In this document: piece after piece, positions 8,344 through 13,840 of the stretch
Numbering within the stretch: the stretch's first letter is position 1
How the letters are laid out: each line of letters starts with the position of its first letter
Assembly: GCA_003539495.1 (NCBI GenBank)
Contig: DPPB01000018.1
Location: forward strand, 1-13,840
DNA length: 13,840 bases
Direction of reading: 5' to 3'
Source of the DNA: Oscillibacter sp.
GTDB taxonomy: Bacteria; Bacillota; Clostridia; Oscillospirales; Oscillospiraceae
Program-made: the position numbers and the translations under genes
Notes under the pieces: generated by a model
Databases searched by the model: none
Told to the model about the DNA's origin: nothing
Seen by the model: only the letters and a program-made list of their open reading frames with translations

Positions 8344-8372
8344 ATTGTATCACCCGGGCGCAGCAATGTCAA
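8344..8372 (-). promoter_or_regulatory. Promoter of infC-rpmI-rplT
   Basis: Perfect TTGACA (8372-8367), 17-bp spacer and TACAAT (8349-8344) on the minus strand; transcription should start near 8337. Confidence 0.9.
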
Positions 8373-8392
8373 TATTTTTTTGAGAAATTTTT

Positions 8393-8421
8393 GTATATTT
8401 TACCCGGCTCATGGCACACTA
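8393..8421 (+). promoter_or_regulatory. Candidate forespore sigma (G/F type) promoter of the NQ peptide gene
   Basis: GTATA (8393-8397), 17-bp spacer and CACACTA (8415-8421). This agrees with the sigma-G pattern GHATR-n17/18-CATnnTA at all but one position. No sigma-A-like pair was found at a useful distance. The motif is short, so this is a suggestion only. It diverges from the infC promoter. Confidence 0.4.
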
Positions 8422-8456
8422 AGGGCGTACACAGTAAGGAAAAGGAGGTGCTCAGT

Positions 8457-8567
8457 ATGGCTAAGAACAATCAGAACAAGAATCAGAATCAGAACCAGAA
8501 CCAAAATCAGAATCAGAGCAAAAACCAGAACCAGGAGCAGAGCAAGCAGGCCAAGGAATGCAACTGA
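8457..8567 (+). CDS. 36-residue Asn/Gln-repeat peptide
   Basis: A short gene with an excellent Shine-Dalgarno site (AAAGGAGGTG, 8441-8450) 6 nt before ATG and its own terminator 24 nt after the stop. The product starts MAKNNQNKNQ, continues as NQ dipeptide repeats to about residue 20, then has a less regular Lys/Gln-rich tail ending in KECN with a single Cys. It is hydrophilic, with no signal peptide or membrane segment. I do not recognise the family. The Asn/Gln-rich composition recalls gamma-type small acid-soluble spore proteins, and the candidate forespore promoter agrees, but it lacks their usual repeat. The frame is open upstream to 8328, but that part overlaps the infC promoter and has no ribosome-binding site. 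Confidence 0.75.
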   Translation: MAKNNQNKNQNQNQNQNQNQSKNQNQEQSKQAKECN

Positions 8568-8591
8568 CGTAAGTCGGGCTGATGTATGGGA

Positions 8592-8620
8592 GGACGCCGG
8601 CAAGAGTCGGCGTCCTTTTT
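8592..8620 (+). terminator. Terminator of the NQ peptide gene
   Basis: GGACGCCG (8592-8599) and CGGCGTCC (8608-8615), 8-nt loop, then TTTTT. Confidence 0.88.
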
Positions 8621-8840
8621 CGTGGGAAAGGCGGATGCCCTTGGGGACGGAGTTAGGGATTGCGAAGCCAGTGACAGATTACAAGAAATGCGGTACACCC
8701 CCAGCGGCGGGGTGCTCTCACCCCGCCCGACGGGTAGGTATAGCGTCCGTTCCTGCGCATAACAAGGACTGCCTGCAGCCGGGCCGTCGGGGGCGCCAGC
8801 CCCTACGGCTGCGTTGATTGAAAGCCGGAGCGGCGGACAG
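8621..8840. repeat. Non-coding hairpin-rich stretch, possible intergenic repeat mosaic
   Basis: No convincing gene. It holds a perfect 9-bp hairpin, GGCGGGGTG (8706-8714) with CACCCCGCC (8719-8727) over CTCT, whose left arm can alternatively pair with CACCCC at 8696-8701. A second structure pairs GCAGCCG (8775-8781) with CGGCTGC (8806-8812) around GGGGC/GCCCC (8790-8794 and 8799-8803). Neither has a T run. The look is that of dispersed intergenic palindromic repeats; other copies would have to be found in the genome to confirm this. Confidence 0.45.
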
Positions 8841-8875
8841 AAAAATGCGGTGGGACCCGGGAGGTCCCGCCGCAT
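8841..8875 (-). terminator. Terminator of the nucleotidyltransferase-vanY unit
   Basis: ATGCGG-T-GGGACC (8845-8857) pairs with GGTCCC-G-CCGCAT (8863-8875), 13 bp with one G-U pair and a 5-nt loop, followed on the minus strand by TTTTT at 8845-8841. Confidence 0.88.
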
Positions 8876-8894
8876 AAAGGGGTGATTCTTCTAT

Positions 8895-9716
8895 TTAGTG
8901 CTCTGCCCGGCCCAGGTACTCCTCCAATGTAATGCCGCGCTGATAAATCTCCTTGGCCACCTGGCAGCCTACATAGCGGTAGTGCCAGGGCTCATAGATG
9001 ATCCCCGTGATGTCCGTGGTACCGGTGGGGTAGCGGAGAATAAAGCCGTAGCGCCAGCTGTTGGCCATGAGCCACTGCTGGGTGGGCATACTCTCCTGAG
9101 ATTCATCCAGGTTCCAATTATCGGTGTCGATAATATCCACCGCCAGGCCCAGCTGATGCTCACTGGTGCCAGGCACGGCCACCTCCCGGGCGGCCAGCTC
9201 CTGAGCCTCCTCCTCGTCATAGCCCTGGCCCTTGAAAATATCCACCTGCCTATTAAAATTCTCCTGCTGCATAGCCTGGGTGCGGTAGGACGAGCAGATA
9301 TACGGGGAATGGCCTGCCGCCCGGCAATCATCCATCATTTTTTGCAGCTGGGGATAGCAGCGCTTGTCAACGCCACGGGTGTTGTCCAAAGGCTCAATGT
9401 CCACGGAAAAATCCTCCGGCAGAGGGTTCCAGGGATTTACCAGCACTAGGTTCCACACGCCGTCAGTCTGCTCGCCCTCGGTATAGCTCCCTTGGGACGG
9501 GTCAGGCGTGGGTTCCGGCTCCGGGTCAGGCGTGGGGGTCGGGTCGGGCGCCGGCGTGGGGTCCTCCACCGGTGGATTATCGGGCACCTCCGGCTCCTTT
9601 TTGTCGCCGCTGCGCAGCAGGAAAAACAGCACCACCCCCAGGGCGACCAGCACCGCCGCGATGCTTACCAGCCAGGCGGGTTTTCTATACCAAGGTCTTT
9701 TTTGCGTCCTTTTCAT
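8895..9716 (-). CDS. Membrane-anchored VanY-family D-Ala-D-Ala carboxypeptidase
   Basis: 273 residues. A basic N-terminus and one hydrophobic segment (about residues 14-34) anchor it, with the body outside the cell. A Pro/Asp/Thr/Glu linker of PTPDP-type repeats covers about 42-75. The catalytic domain has SSYRTQ (R145), SEHQLGLAVD with zinc ligands H187 and D194, and EPWHYRY with the catalytic Glu and zinc ligand H245: the peptidase M15B pattern. Enzymes of this family remove the terminal D-Ala from peptidoglycan stem peptides. No van regulatory or ligase genes are nearby, so this is more likely ordinary wall remodelling than vancomycin resistance. ATG 9716 was chosen because GGAGGG (9730-9725) precedes it by 8 nt; TTG 9734 lacks a site. 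It follows the nucleotidyltransferase stop by 14 nt. Confidence 0.92.
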   Translation of the reverse strand: MKRTQKRPWYRKPAWLVSIAAVLVALGVVLFFLLRSGDKKEPEVPDNPPVEDPTPAPDPTPTPDPEPEPTPDPSQGSYTEGEQTDGVWNLVLVNPWNPLPEDFSVDIEPLDNTRGVDKRCYPQLQKMMDDCRAAGHSPYICSSYRTQAMQQENFNRQVDIFKGQGYDEEEAQELAAREVAVPGTSEHQLGLAVDIIDTDNWNLDESQESMPTQQWLMANSWRYGFILRYPTGTTDITGIIYEPWHYRYVGCQVAKEIYQRGITLEEYLGRAEH

Positions 9717-9730
9717 GGTTTCTGCCCTCC

Positions 9731-10645
9731 TCAAAGCCGCAGCGTTTCAGGATATACGCCGCATGCATGGAGCCGCTTCAGCTCCTCCGCCACAGCCTGC
9801 CGGTCCTCGTGGTAGGTCATGCCGAACCATCGGTCTGCGGATTGCAGCACGGATACCTTCAGCTTCCCCTCACCGATGAGCTTACCCACCAGGCTGGGCA
9901 GCATGCACTCGGCTTTGATATTATCCCCGGCCTCATAGCGGAGGAAATCGTAGAAAAACATCTCCAGCTCCCGGAAAAACGAAGGAGCAAAGCCCCAAAA
10001 ATTCATGGACACCACCGCGTCCGCCGGAAGCACGCCCTCGGCCTCGTCGGCAATAGTTCCATCAGGCTCCAGGCGGATCTTCAGCGTCTCCTTGATACCC
10101 AGGAGCCGCCCGTCCTCCACCCGGCAGACACCCCGGGACACGGTGCCCCGTTCACTGACGGTATTTTTCAGCAGGTAGCCCACCATGGCGGCGTTCCCCT
10201 GCTCCGGCAGGCGCTGCAGCGCCTGGTAGATCTTGCGGTATGCGTCCACGCCATAATAGTCATCGGCATTGATCACACAGAATGGCTCATTTACATAGGG
10301 CCGGGCGCACAGCACCGCATGTCCTGTGCCAAAGGGCTTTTCCCGCTGCGCCGGCAGGTGATAGAACGCCGGCAGGCCCGTGAAATCCTGCACCGCATAG
10401 CACACCTCCACCACCGAGCCGTCCGCTGCGGTGCGCCGGGCCACATAGTCCCCGCAGATGCGCCGCATCATCTCTTTCATGCCGGGCTTGATGACGAACA
10501 CAATCTTGGTAAAGCCCGCGCGAATGGCGTCATAAATGGAATACTCCATCAGGATCTCCCCGTTGGGACCCACGCCATCCACCTGTTTATTGCCGCCGTA
10601 GCGGGAGCCGAGTCCGGCCGCCATGATGACAAGTGCCGCTTTCAT
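9731..10645 (-). CDS. Sugar nucleotidyltransferase family protein
   Basis: 304 residues. The N-terminus MKAALVIMAAGLGSRYGG is the nucleotide-binding signature of NTP-transferases (GLGSR at 11-15), followed by a lysine (K20) that could contact phosphate. VINADDYYG near residue 125 supplies metal-binding Asp. Such enzymes attach NMP to a sugar-1-phosphate or a related phosphoester; the acceptor cannot be read from the sequence. AGGAGG (10659-10654) sits 8 nt before ATG 10645, which I preferred to the frame's ATG at 10663 upstream of that site. It is followed closely by vanY, suggesting a joint envelope role, and has its own promoter at 10683-10711. Confidence 0.88.
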   Translation of the reverse strand: MKAALVIMAAGLGSRYGGNKQVDGVGPNGEILMEYSIYDAIRAGFTKIVFVIKPGMKEMMRRICGDYVARRTAADGSVVEVCYAVQDFTGLPAFYHLPAQREKPFGTGHAVLCARPYVNEPFCVINADDYYGVDAYRKIYQALQRLPEQGNAAMVGYLLKNTVSERGTVSRGVCRVEDGRLLGIKETLKIRLEPDGTIADEAEGVLPADAVVSMNFWGFAPSFFRELEMFFYDFLRYEAGDNIKAECMLPSLVGKLIGEGKLKVSVLQSADRWFGMTYHEDRQAVAEELKRLHACGVYPETLRL

Positions 10646-10682
10646 TCGCACTTCCTCCTGCATTTCTTGGGATTTTTTTATC

Positions 10683-10711
10683 AGTATACCACTATATCGT
10701 GCGGATTACAA
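10683..10711 (-). promoter_or_regulatory. Promoter of the nucleotidyltransferase-vanY unit
   Basis: TTGTAA (10711-10706), 17-bp spacer, TATACT (10688-10683) on the minus strand. The -35 box includes the phzF stop codon, and no terminator separates the two, so readthrough from phzF is also expected. Confidence 0.75.
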
Positions 10712-11572
10712 GCGCACCTTACAGAACAGATCCATTTCACCTGCAAGGCTCATGACAGCCTGGCCGCCGATGCGTACCCGGACTACGCCGTCCTGCACCG
10801 TCAGGCGGCTCAGGATCCGGGAGGGACGCTCCATGTGCTCCCCCTGCAGGAACAGATTCTCCCGCTCCGGCTCCACCAGGCTCCGCTCATAGAGATAATA
10901 GGTCAGCGCGCCGTTGCTGGTTCCCGTGGCACACTCCTCGGGAATGTCATACAGTGGGGCAAAATTGCTGCAATACACAGCCTCCTCCCCCAGGCAGAAC
11001 ATATGCACCCCCGTGACGTCGAACCGCCTGGACAGCTCTGTCACCGTCCGTTCGTCCTGCACGGCTCGCAGCAGCGTCTCGTGATCCCGAACGGGCATCA
11101 TAATGTCAGCAAGACCCGTGCTTACAATCTCCGGCGGCAGGTCCGCCGGTCTGTCCTCCAGGGTCAAGCCATAGGCTCCATACAGCTCTTCCCAGCTTTC
11201 CTCCGGCAGGATACCCAGGGTTTTGGGCGGAGCCATGTCCATCCAGACCGTCTCTCCGCTGACCTCGATCTCCAGTGCACCCGCGCGGGTAAGTGCCTTG
11301 TGCGTGCCGTCCTCGATCCGGCCTAACCTACGCAGCAGAGCAAATACCGCCACAGTGGCGTGGCCACACAGGTCTACCTCCCCCGCCGGGGTGAAGTAAC
11401 GCAGCCGGTTTCCCTCCTCCGTCTGCCACACAAAGGCAGTTTCCGAGTGCTTCAGCTCCGCTGCCACCTGCTGCATTACCGCCGGCTCCAGCGCTTTATC
11501 CGCCAGCACCACTCCCGCCTGATTGCCGCCGAATATCCGGTCTGAAAAAGAATCCATTACATATACTTTCAT
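10706..11572 (-). CDS. PhzF-family isomerase
   Basis: 288 residues with the two-lobed PhzF/diaminopimelate-epimerase fold. Motifs: VDSF-like start (VMDSFSDRIFGGNQAGVV), KHSETAFV with the family's catalytic Glu (E44), YFTPAGEVDLCGHATVA (69-73 CGHAT) and ECATGTSNGAL in the second lobe. PhzF itself isomerises trans-2,3-dihydro-3-hydroxyanthranilate in phenazine synthesis, but no other phz genes are here and most members have unknown substrates. AGGAGG (11584-11579) lies 6 nt before the ATG, and a strong promoter precedes it. It is divergent from the MATE exporter with a shared control region. Confidence 0.92.
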   Translation of the reverse strand: MKVYVMDSFSDRIFGGNQAGVVLADKALEPAVMQQVAAELKHSETAFVWQTEEGNRLRYFTPAGEVDLCGHATVAVFALLRRLGRIEDGTHKALTRAGALEIEVSGETVWMDMAPPKTLGILPEESWEELYGAYGLTLEDRPADLPPEIVSTGLADIMMPVRDHETLLRAVQDERTVTELSRRFDVTGVHMFCLGEEAVYCSNFAPLYDIPEECATGTSNGALTYYLYERSLVEPERENLFLQGEHMERPSRILSRLTVQDGVVRVRIGGQAVMSLAGEMDLFCKVRL

Positions 11573-11592
11573 AACGCTCCTCCTTTTTTCCT

Positions 11593-11621
11593 ATTATACA
11601 TTTCCTCTTTTTACTTCGCAA
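11593..11621 (-). promoter_or_regulatory. Promoter of phzF-like gene
   Basis: TTGCGA (11621-11616), 17-bp spacer, perfect TATAAT (11598-11593) on the minus strand. Confidence 0.82.
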
Positions 11622-11623
11622 TA

Positions 11624-11635
11624 GTCAATCTTGAC
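11624..11635. promoter_or_regulatory. Palindrome between divergent promoters, candidate operator
   Basis: GTCAA-TC-TTGAC lies between the two -35 boxes (11616-11621 and 11631-11636) and overlaps the MATE one. A regulator bound here could affect both genes. The arms are only 5 bp and include a -35 sequence, so chance is possible. Confidence 0.35.
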
Positions 11636-11659
11636 GAACCGTTTTTCCTCTGCTATACT
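11631..11659 (+). promoter_or_regulatory. Promoter of the MATE exporter gene
   Basis: TTGACG (11631-11636), 17-bp spacer, TATACT (11654-11659). The ~50-nt leader holds a small GCGG-TACG-CCGC hairpin (11680-11691) before the ribosome-binding site. Confidence 0.85.
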
Positions 11660-11716
11660 GTTTTCAGGAAAAACAAATCGCGGTACGCCGCTAAATGGAA
11701 AGGAACCTCATCCAAA

Positions 11717-13045
11717 ATGCAGCAACAGCATAGTCTACTCAAGCAATTTATCCGATTCTCCACGGCCACGGTGGCCTCCCTCATGGTTTTCTCCCTGTAC
11801 TCTATTGTGGACGGCCTGTTCGTGGCCCGTGGCGTTGGTGAATACGCCATGAGCGCTGTGAACCTGGCCGTGCCGTTTATCAACCTGCTGTTCTCCATCG
11901 CTGTGATTTTTGCCGTGGGTACCTCCACCATCATTGCCTATCTCTTGGGGCAGGGGAATCCGCAGAGCGCTAACAGGCTCTTTTCGCAAAATTTGGTGAC
12001 CCTCGCGGTAATCGGTGCGACCATCTCCATCCTGGTGATGGTGTTCACGGAGCCCTTTGCCCTACTACTGGGTGCCAACGCGGACACGCTGGAGTATACC
12101 ATCCACTATCTTCATGGGTTGGCGCCCTTTGCTGTGTGCTTCATGATCTCTTATAATTTGGAGGTATTGGTAAAGACCGACGGCCGGCCCCGGATGGCGC
12201 TGGCCACCGTGTGCGTAGGCTGTGCTACCAACTGTGTGCTGGATTACCTGGCTATTTTTCACTGGGACATGGGCATTTGGGGCGCGGCGGCAGCTACCGG
12301 CGTAAGCCAACTGCTCACCTGCGTGATCTATATGACCCACTTTCTGGGCAAGCACACCACATTCCACCCGGTGCGCTTTCGCATGGATTGGAATATCTAC
12401 CGCCGTCTGCTGCCCATCGGCATTTCCGATGGCCTGACAGAGCTGTGCAACGGCCTGATGATTTTCCTATTCAACCACACGATCCTTCGCTGCATCGGCA
12501 CCGATGGCCTGGTGGCCTATACCATCATTGCTTATTCCAACACCTTAGTTATCAACATCACCATGGGCATCAGCCAGGGTAGCCAGCCGCTCATTAGCTT
12601 CCAGAACGGACGGGGAGACGGTGAATCTATCGGCAAGCTCCTACGCTATGGGCTGCGCACCATGTGCGGCGTTGCCGCCGTTTGCTTCACAGCTCTGTTT
12701 TTGGCAGCACAGACTCTGGTAGGTGCCTTCCTGCCAGATGCCAAGCCAGAGATGCTGGACTTTGCAACGGATGCCTTCCGCCGCTATAGCCTATGTTATC
12801 TGCCCGTAGGCTTCAACATTTATATTGCCGGGTTCCTCACCGCTATGGAGCGTCCGCTGCCGGCCGTGACCATCTCCACCGGACGGGGACTAATCCTGCA
12901 GAGCTGCGCCCTGCTCCTTTTGGCAGCTATTGTCGGCGGCAGCTCGATATGGTTCGCGCCGCTGATCTCAGAGCTGCTGTGCCTGGGAGTATCGATCTTC
13001 TTTCTTCTGCGGCTGCGGAAAACGCACCGCACTCTTTCCTCGTGA
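11717..13045 (+). CDS. MATE-family multidrug/Na+ (or H+) antiporter
   Basis: 442 residues, strongly hydrophobic, with about twelve membrane segments in two MatE halves. The first half has LYSIVDGLFVARGVGEYAMSAVNLAVPF, the typical start of the family; the second begins near PIGISDGLTELCNGLMIFLFN and has NITMGISQGSQPLISF. Such transporters export cationic drugs or metabolites using an ion gradient; the closest named relatives are of the MepA type. GGAAAGGA (11697-11704) is 12 nt before the ATG, a rather long spacing. It diverges from the phzF-like gene and converges on the rRNA operon end. No plus-strand terminator with a T run is evident in the 66 bp after its stop. Confidence 0.93.
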   Translation: MQQQHSLLKQFIRFSTATVASLMVFSLYSIVDGLFVARGVGEYAMSAVNLAVPFINLLFSIAVIFAVGTSTIIAYLLGQGNPQSANRLFSQNLVTLAVIGATISILVMVFTEPFALLLGANADTLEYTIHYLHGLAPFAVCFMISYNLEVLVKTDGRPRMALATVCVGCATNCVLDYLAIFHWDMGIWGAAAATGVSQLLTCVIYMTHFLGKHTTFHPVRFRMDWNIYRRLLPIGISDGLTELCNGLMIFLFNHTILRCIGTDGLVAYTIIAYSNTLVINITMGISQGSQPLISFQNGRGDGESIGKLLRYGLRTMCGVAAVCFTALFLAAQTLVGAFLPDAKPEMLDFATDAFRRYSLCYLPVGFNIYIAGFLTAMERPLPAVTISTGRGLILQSCALLLLAAIVGGSSIWFAPLISELLCLGVSIFFLLRLRKTHRTLSS

Positions 13046-13111
13046 GACAGATAGTAAATATTGTGGCGCCCATACAAGGCCTTGCACATGAGAGGTGTCA
13101 CTAAAAGCCAA

Positions 13112-13144
13112 CAAAAAGAAGGCACCCTATTGGGTGCCTTCTCT
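13112..13144 (-). terminator. Terminator of the 5S-like unit
   Basis: On the minus strand GAAGGCACCC and GGGTGCCTTC form a perfect 10-bp stem with loop AATA, followed by TTTTT. An outer pair, GCCAAC (3' end of the 5S-like block) with GTTGGC just past the T run, is also possible. Confidence 0.88.
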
Positions 13145-13145
13145 A

Positions 13146-13260
13146 TGTTGGCGCTACCTATTTTTCCAGGCGCGTCGGCCCGCCAAGTATCGTGGGCAGA
13201 AGCGAGCTTAACTGACCTGTCACGGGATGGTCACCCATCCCAAGCTGTCTTCGTAAATCA
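13146..13260 (-). ncRNA. Divergent 5S-like RNA, second copy after 5S
   Basis: Minus-strand element directly downstream of the 5S gene and its terminator. Two blocks are identical to the 5S: 13182-13213 (32 nt, matching 13339-13370) and 13146-13167 (22 nt, matching 13305-13326). Between them helix IV differs but stays paired (GGCG/CGCC in place of GGCU/GGCC). The 5' half is unlike 5S: the strand that would form helix I is missing, and a 7-bp hairpin GGGATGG-GTGA-CCATCCC occupies 13224-13241. A second, mutually exclusive stem TGACC/GGTCA (13229-13233 with 13213-13217) would mimic helix III. The 5' boundary is a guess. It could be a decaying 5S pseudogene or a 5S-derived regulatory RNA; it is unlikely to act as normal 5S. 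Confidence 0.6.
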
Positions 13261-13270
13261 AAGCTGAGCA

Positions 13271-13299
13271 AAAAGAAAAGACACCCTATTGGGTGCCCT
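13271..13299 (-). terminator. Terminator of 5S rRNA
   Basis: GGCACCC and GGGTGTC (one G-U pair) over AATA, followed on the minus strand by TTTTCTTTTT. Its stem is shorter than the copy's terminator at 13112-13144, so some readthrough into the 5S-like unit is plausible. Confidence 0.82.
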
Positions 13300-13305
13300 C
13301 TCTGT

Positions 13306-13420
<115 letters not shown>

Positions 13421-13452
13421 TATTGAAACCGTGATTCTCGGTAACAAACTGT

Positions 13453-13481
13453 AGTATATTCAATTTTACGCTCTTTGTCAA
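13453..13481 (-). promoter_or_regulatory. Private promoter of 5S rRNA
   Basis: Perfect TTGACA (13481-13476), 17-bp spacer and TATACT (13458-13453) on the minus strand, in the gap between tRNA-Glu and 5S. Predicted start is near 13446, about 26 nt before mature 5S. Confidence 0.8.
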
Positions 13482-13489
13482 GAAAGAAA

Positions 13490-13564
13490 TGGTGACCCGT
13501 ACCGGATTCGAACCGATGTTAAAGGCGTGAGAGGCCTCTGTCTTAACCACTTGACCAACGGGCC
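13490..13564 (-). tRNA. tRNA-Glu (CUC)
   Basis: 75 nt including an encoded CCA. The cloverleaf is complete: acceptor GGCCCGT/ACGGGTC, anticodon loop CTCTCAC with anticodon CUC, T-arm GGTTCGAATCC. It reads GAG codons. It is 43 nt downstream of tRNA-Lys in the rRNA operon. Confidence 0.95.
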
Positions 13565-13607
13565 ATGTCCGTCTCTCTATCTTCATCAGCTTTCGCTGTC
13601 TGAATTC

Positions 13608-13683
13608 TGGTACACCATCAGGGACTCGAACCCTGGACACCCTGATTAAGAGTCAGGTGCTCTACCAGCTGAGCTAATGGTGC
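13608..13683 (-). tRNA. tRNA-Lys (CUU)
   Basis: 76 nt including an encoded CCA. Acceptor GCACCAT/ATGGTGT with a G1-U72 wobble, D-arm AGCTCAGCTGGTAGAGC, anticodon loop CTCTTAA with anticodon CUU, T-arm AGGGTTCGAGTCCCT. It reads AAG codons. It is the first gene after 23S. Confidence 0.96.
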
Positions 13684-13773
13684 ATATATTGCACTTACGC
13701 GCTCGATTGCACCTTCAAAACCGAACAATGTATTATTGAGAATCAGGAAGGCTAATTGCCTGCATAAATTGTA

Positions 13774-13840
13774 GGTCAAGCCCTCGGGCTATTAGTACCG
13801 GTCAGCTGCATACATTGCTGCACTTCCACCTCCGGCCTAT
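13774..13840 (-). rRNA. rrl: 23S ribosomal RNA, 3' end only
   Basis: The minus strand ends with the conserved 23S tail: a GGTACTAATAG segment, then the CCGAGGGCTTGACC closing strand. The gene continues beyond the window. The 3' end is placed at the CTTGACC that normally pairs with the 23S 5' end. The spacer 13684-13773 contains TTCGGTTTTGAAGG (13711-13724, minus), a common element of Firmicutes rRNA operon spacers. Confidence 0.95.

Noticed and set aside
8457..8567. NQ repeat region as a CRISPR or tandem DNA repeat
   Set aside because: The 6-bp AATCAG/AACCAG-type periodicity follows from the Asn-Gln codons; there are no spacers or repeat units of CRISPR length.
8278..8817. 179-codon frame with Arg-Thr/Arg-Ile repeats
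   Set aside because: Frame-shifted reading of the NQ repeat that runs through the terminator at 8592; no ribosome-binding site.
8895..9716. Vancomycin-resistance locus
   Set aside because: Only the VanY-like enzyme is present; no ligase, dehydrogenase, VanX or two-component genes are nearby, and single VanY proteins are common in Firmicutes.

Overview
The window looks like a chromosomal segment of a moderately GC-rich, spore-forming-type Clostridia member; Oscillospiraceae is my guess. The Firmicutes-type signs are YhaM, an infC-rpmI-rplT operon with a leader attenuator, strong AGGAGG ribosome-binding sites and TTGACA/TATAAT promoters. The family guess comes from general resemblance, not from a search.

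Layout. Positions 1-1850 (+): the 3' end of a low-molecular-weight tyrosine phosphatase gene, a KilA-N domain gene coupled to it, a short spacer holding a tRNA T-arm-like scrap, and a conspicuously AT-rich gene for an unrecognised helical protein with an R-x4-H motif. This is the only accessory-looking part of the protein-coding sequence. Two terminators separate it from a long minus-strand block. 2000-6918 (-): pncB from a clear promoter, then, beyond a hairpin terminator, cls, yhaM and a PHP-type histidinol phosphatase. 7036-8372 (-): infC-rpmI-rplT behind a consensus promoter and a ~150-nt leader that ends in an attenuator hairpin; infC starts at AUU. 8393-8620 (+): a 36-residue Asn/Gln repeat peptide with a candidate forespore-type promoter and its own terminator. 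8621-8840: a non-coding, hairpin-rich stretch. 8895-11621 (-): phzF, then a sugar nucleotidyltransferase and a membrane-anchored VanY-like carboxypeptidase. 11631-13045 (+): a MATE exporter divergent from phzF, with a short palindrome between the two promoters.

13112-13840 (-) is the distal end of an rRNA operon: 23S 3' end, tRNA-Lys(CUU), tRNA-Glu(CUC), 5S, and then a second, divergent 5S-like unit with its own terminator. The 5S has a private consensus promoter after the tRNAs. The second unit keeps two blocks identical to 5S (32 and 22 nt) and a helix IV with pairing preserved by paired changes. It has lost the 5' strand of helix I and gained a new 7-bp hairpin with a GUGA loop. This 5S-derived RNA is the most interesting object in the window.

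Functionally the block is mostly housekeeping: translation (rRNA, tRNAs, IF3, L35, L20), NAD salvage (pncB), membrane lipid (cls), RNA turnover (yhaM) and envelope work (nucleotidyltransferase, VanY). Several annotated starts were moved downstream because the longer reading frames run into terminators or Shine-Dalgarno sites.
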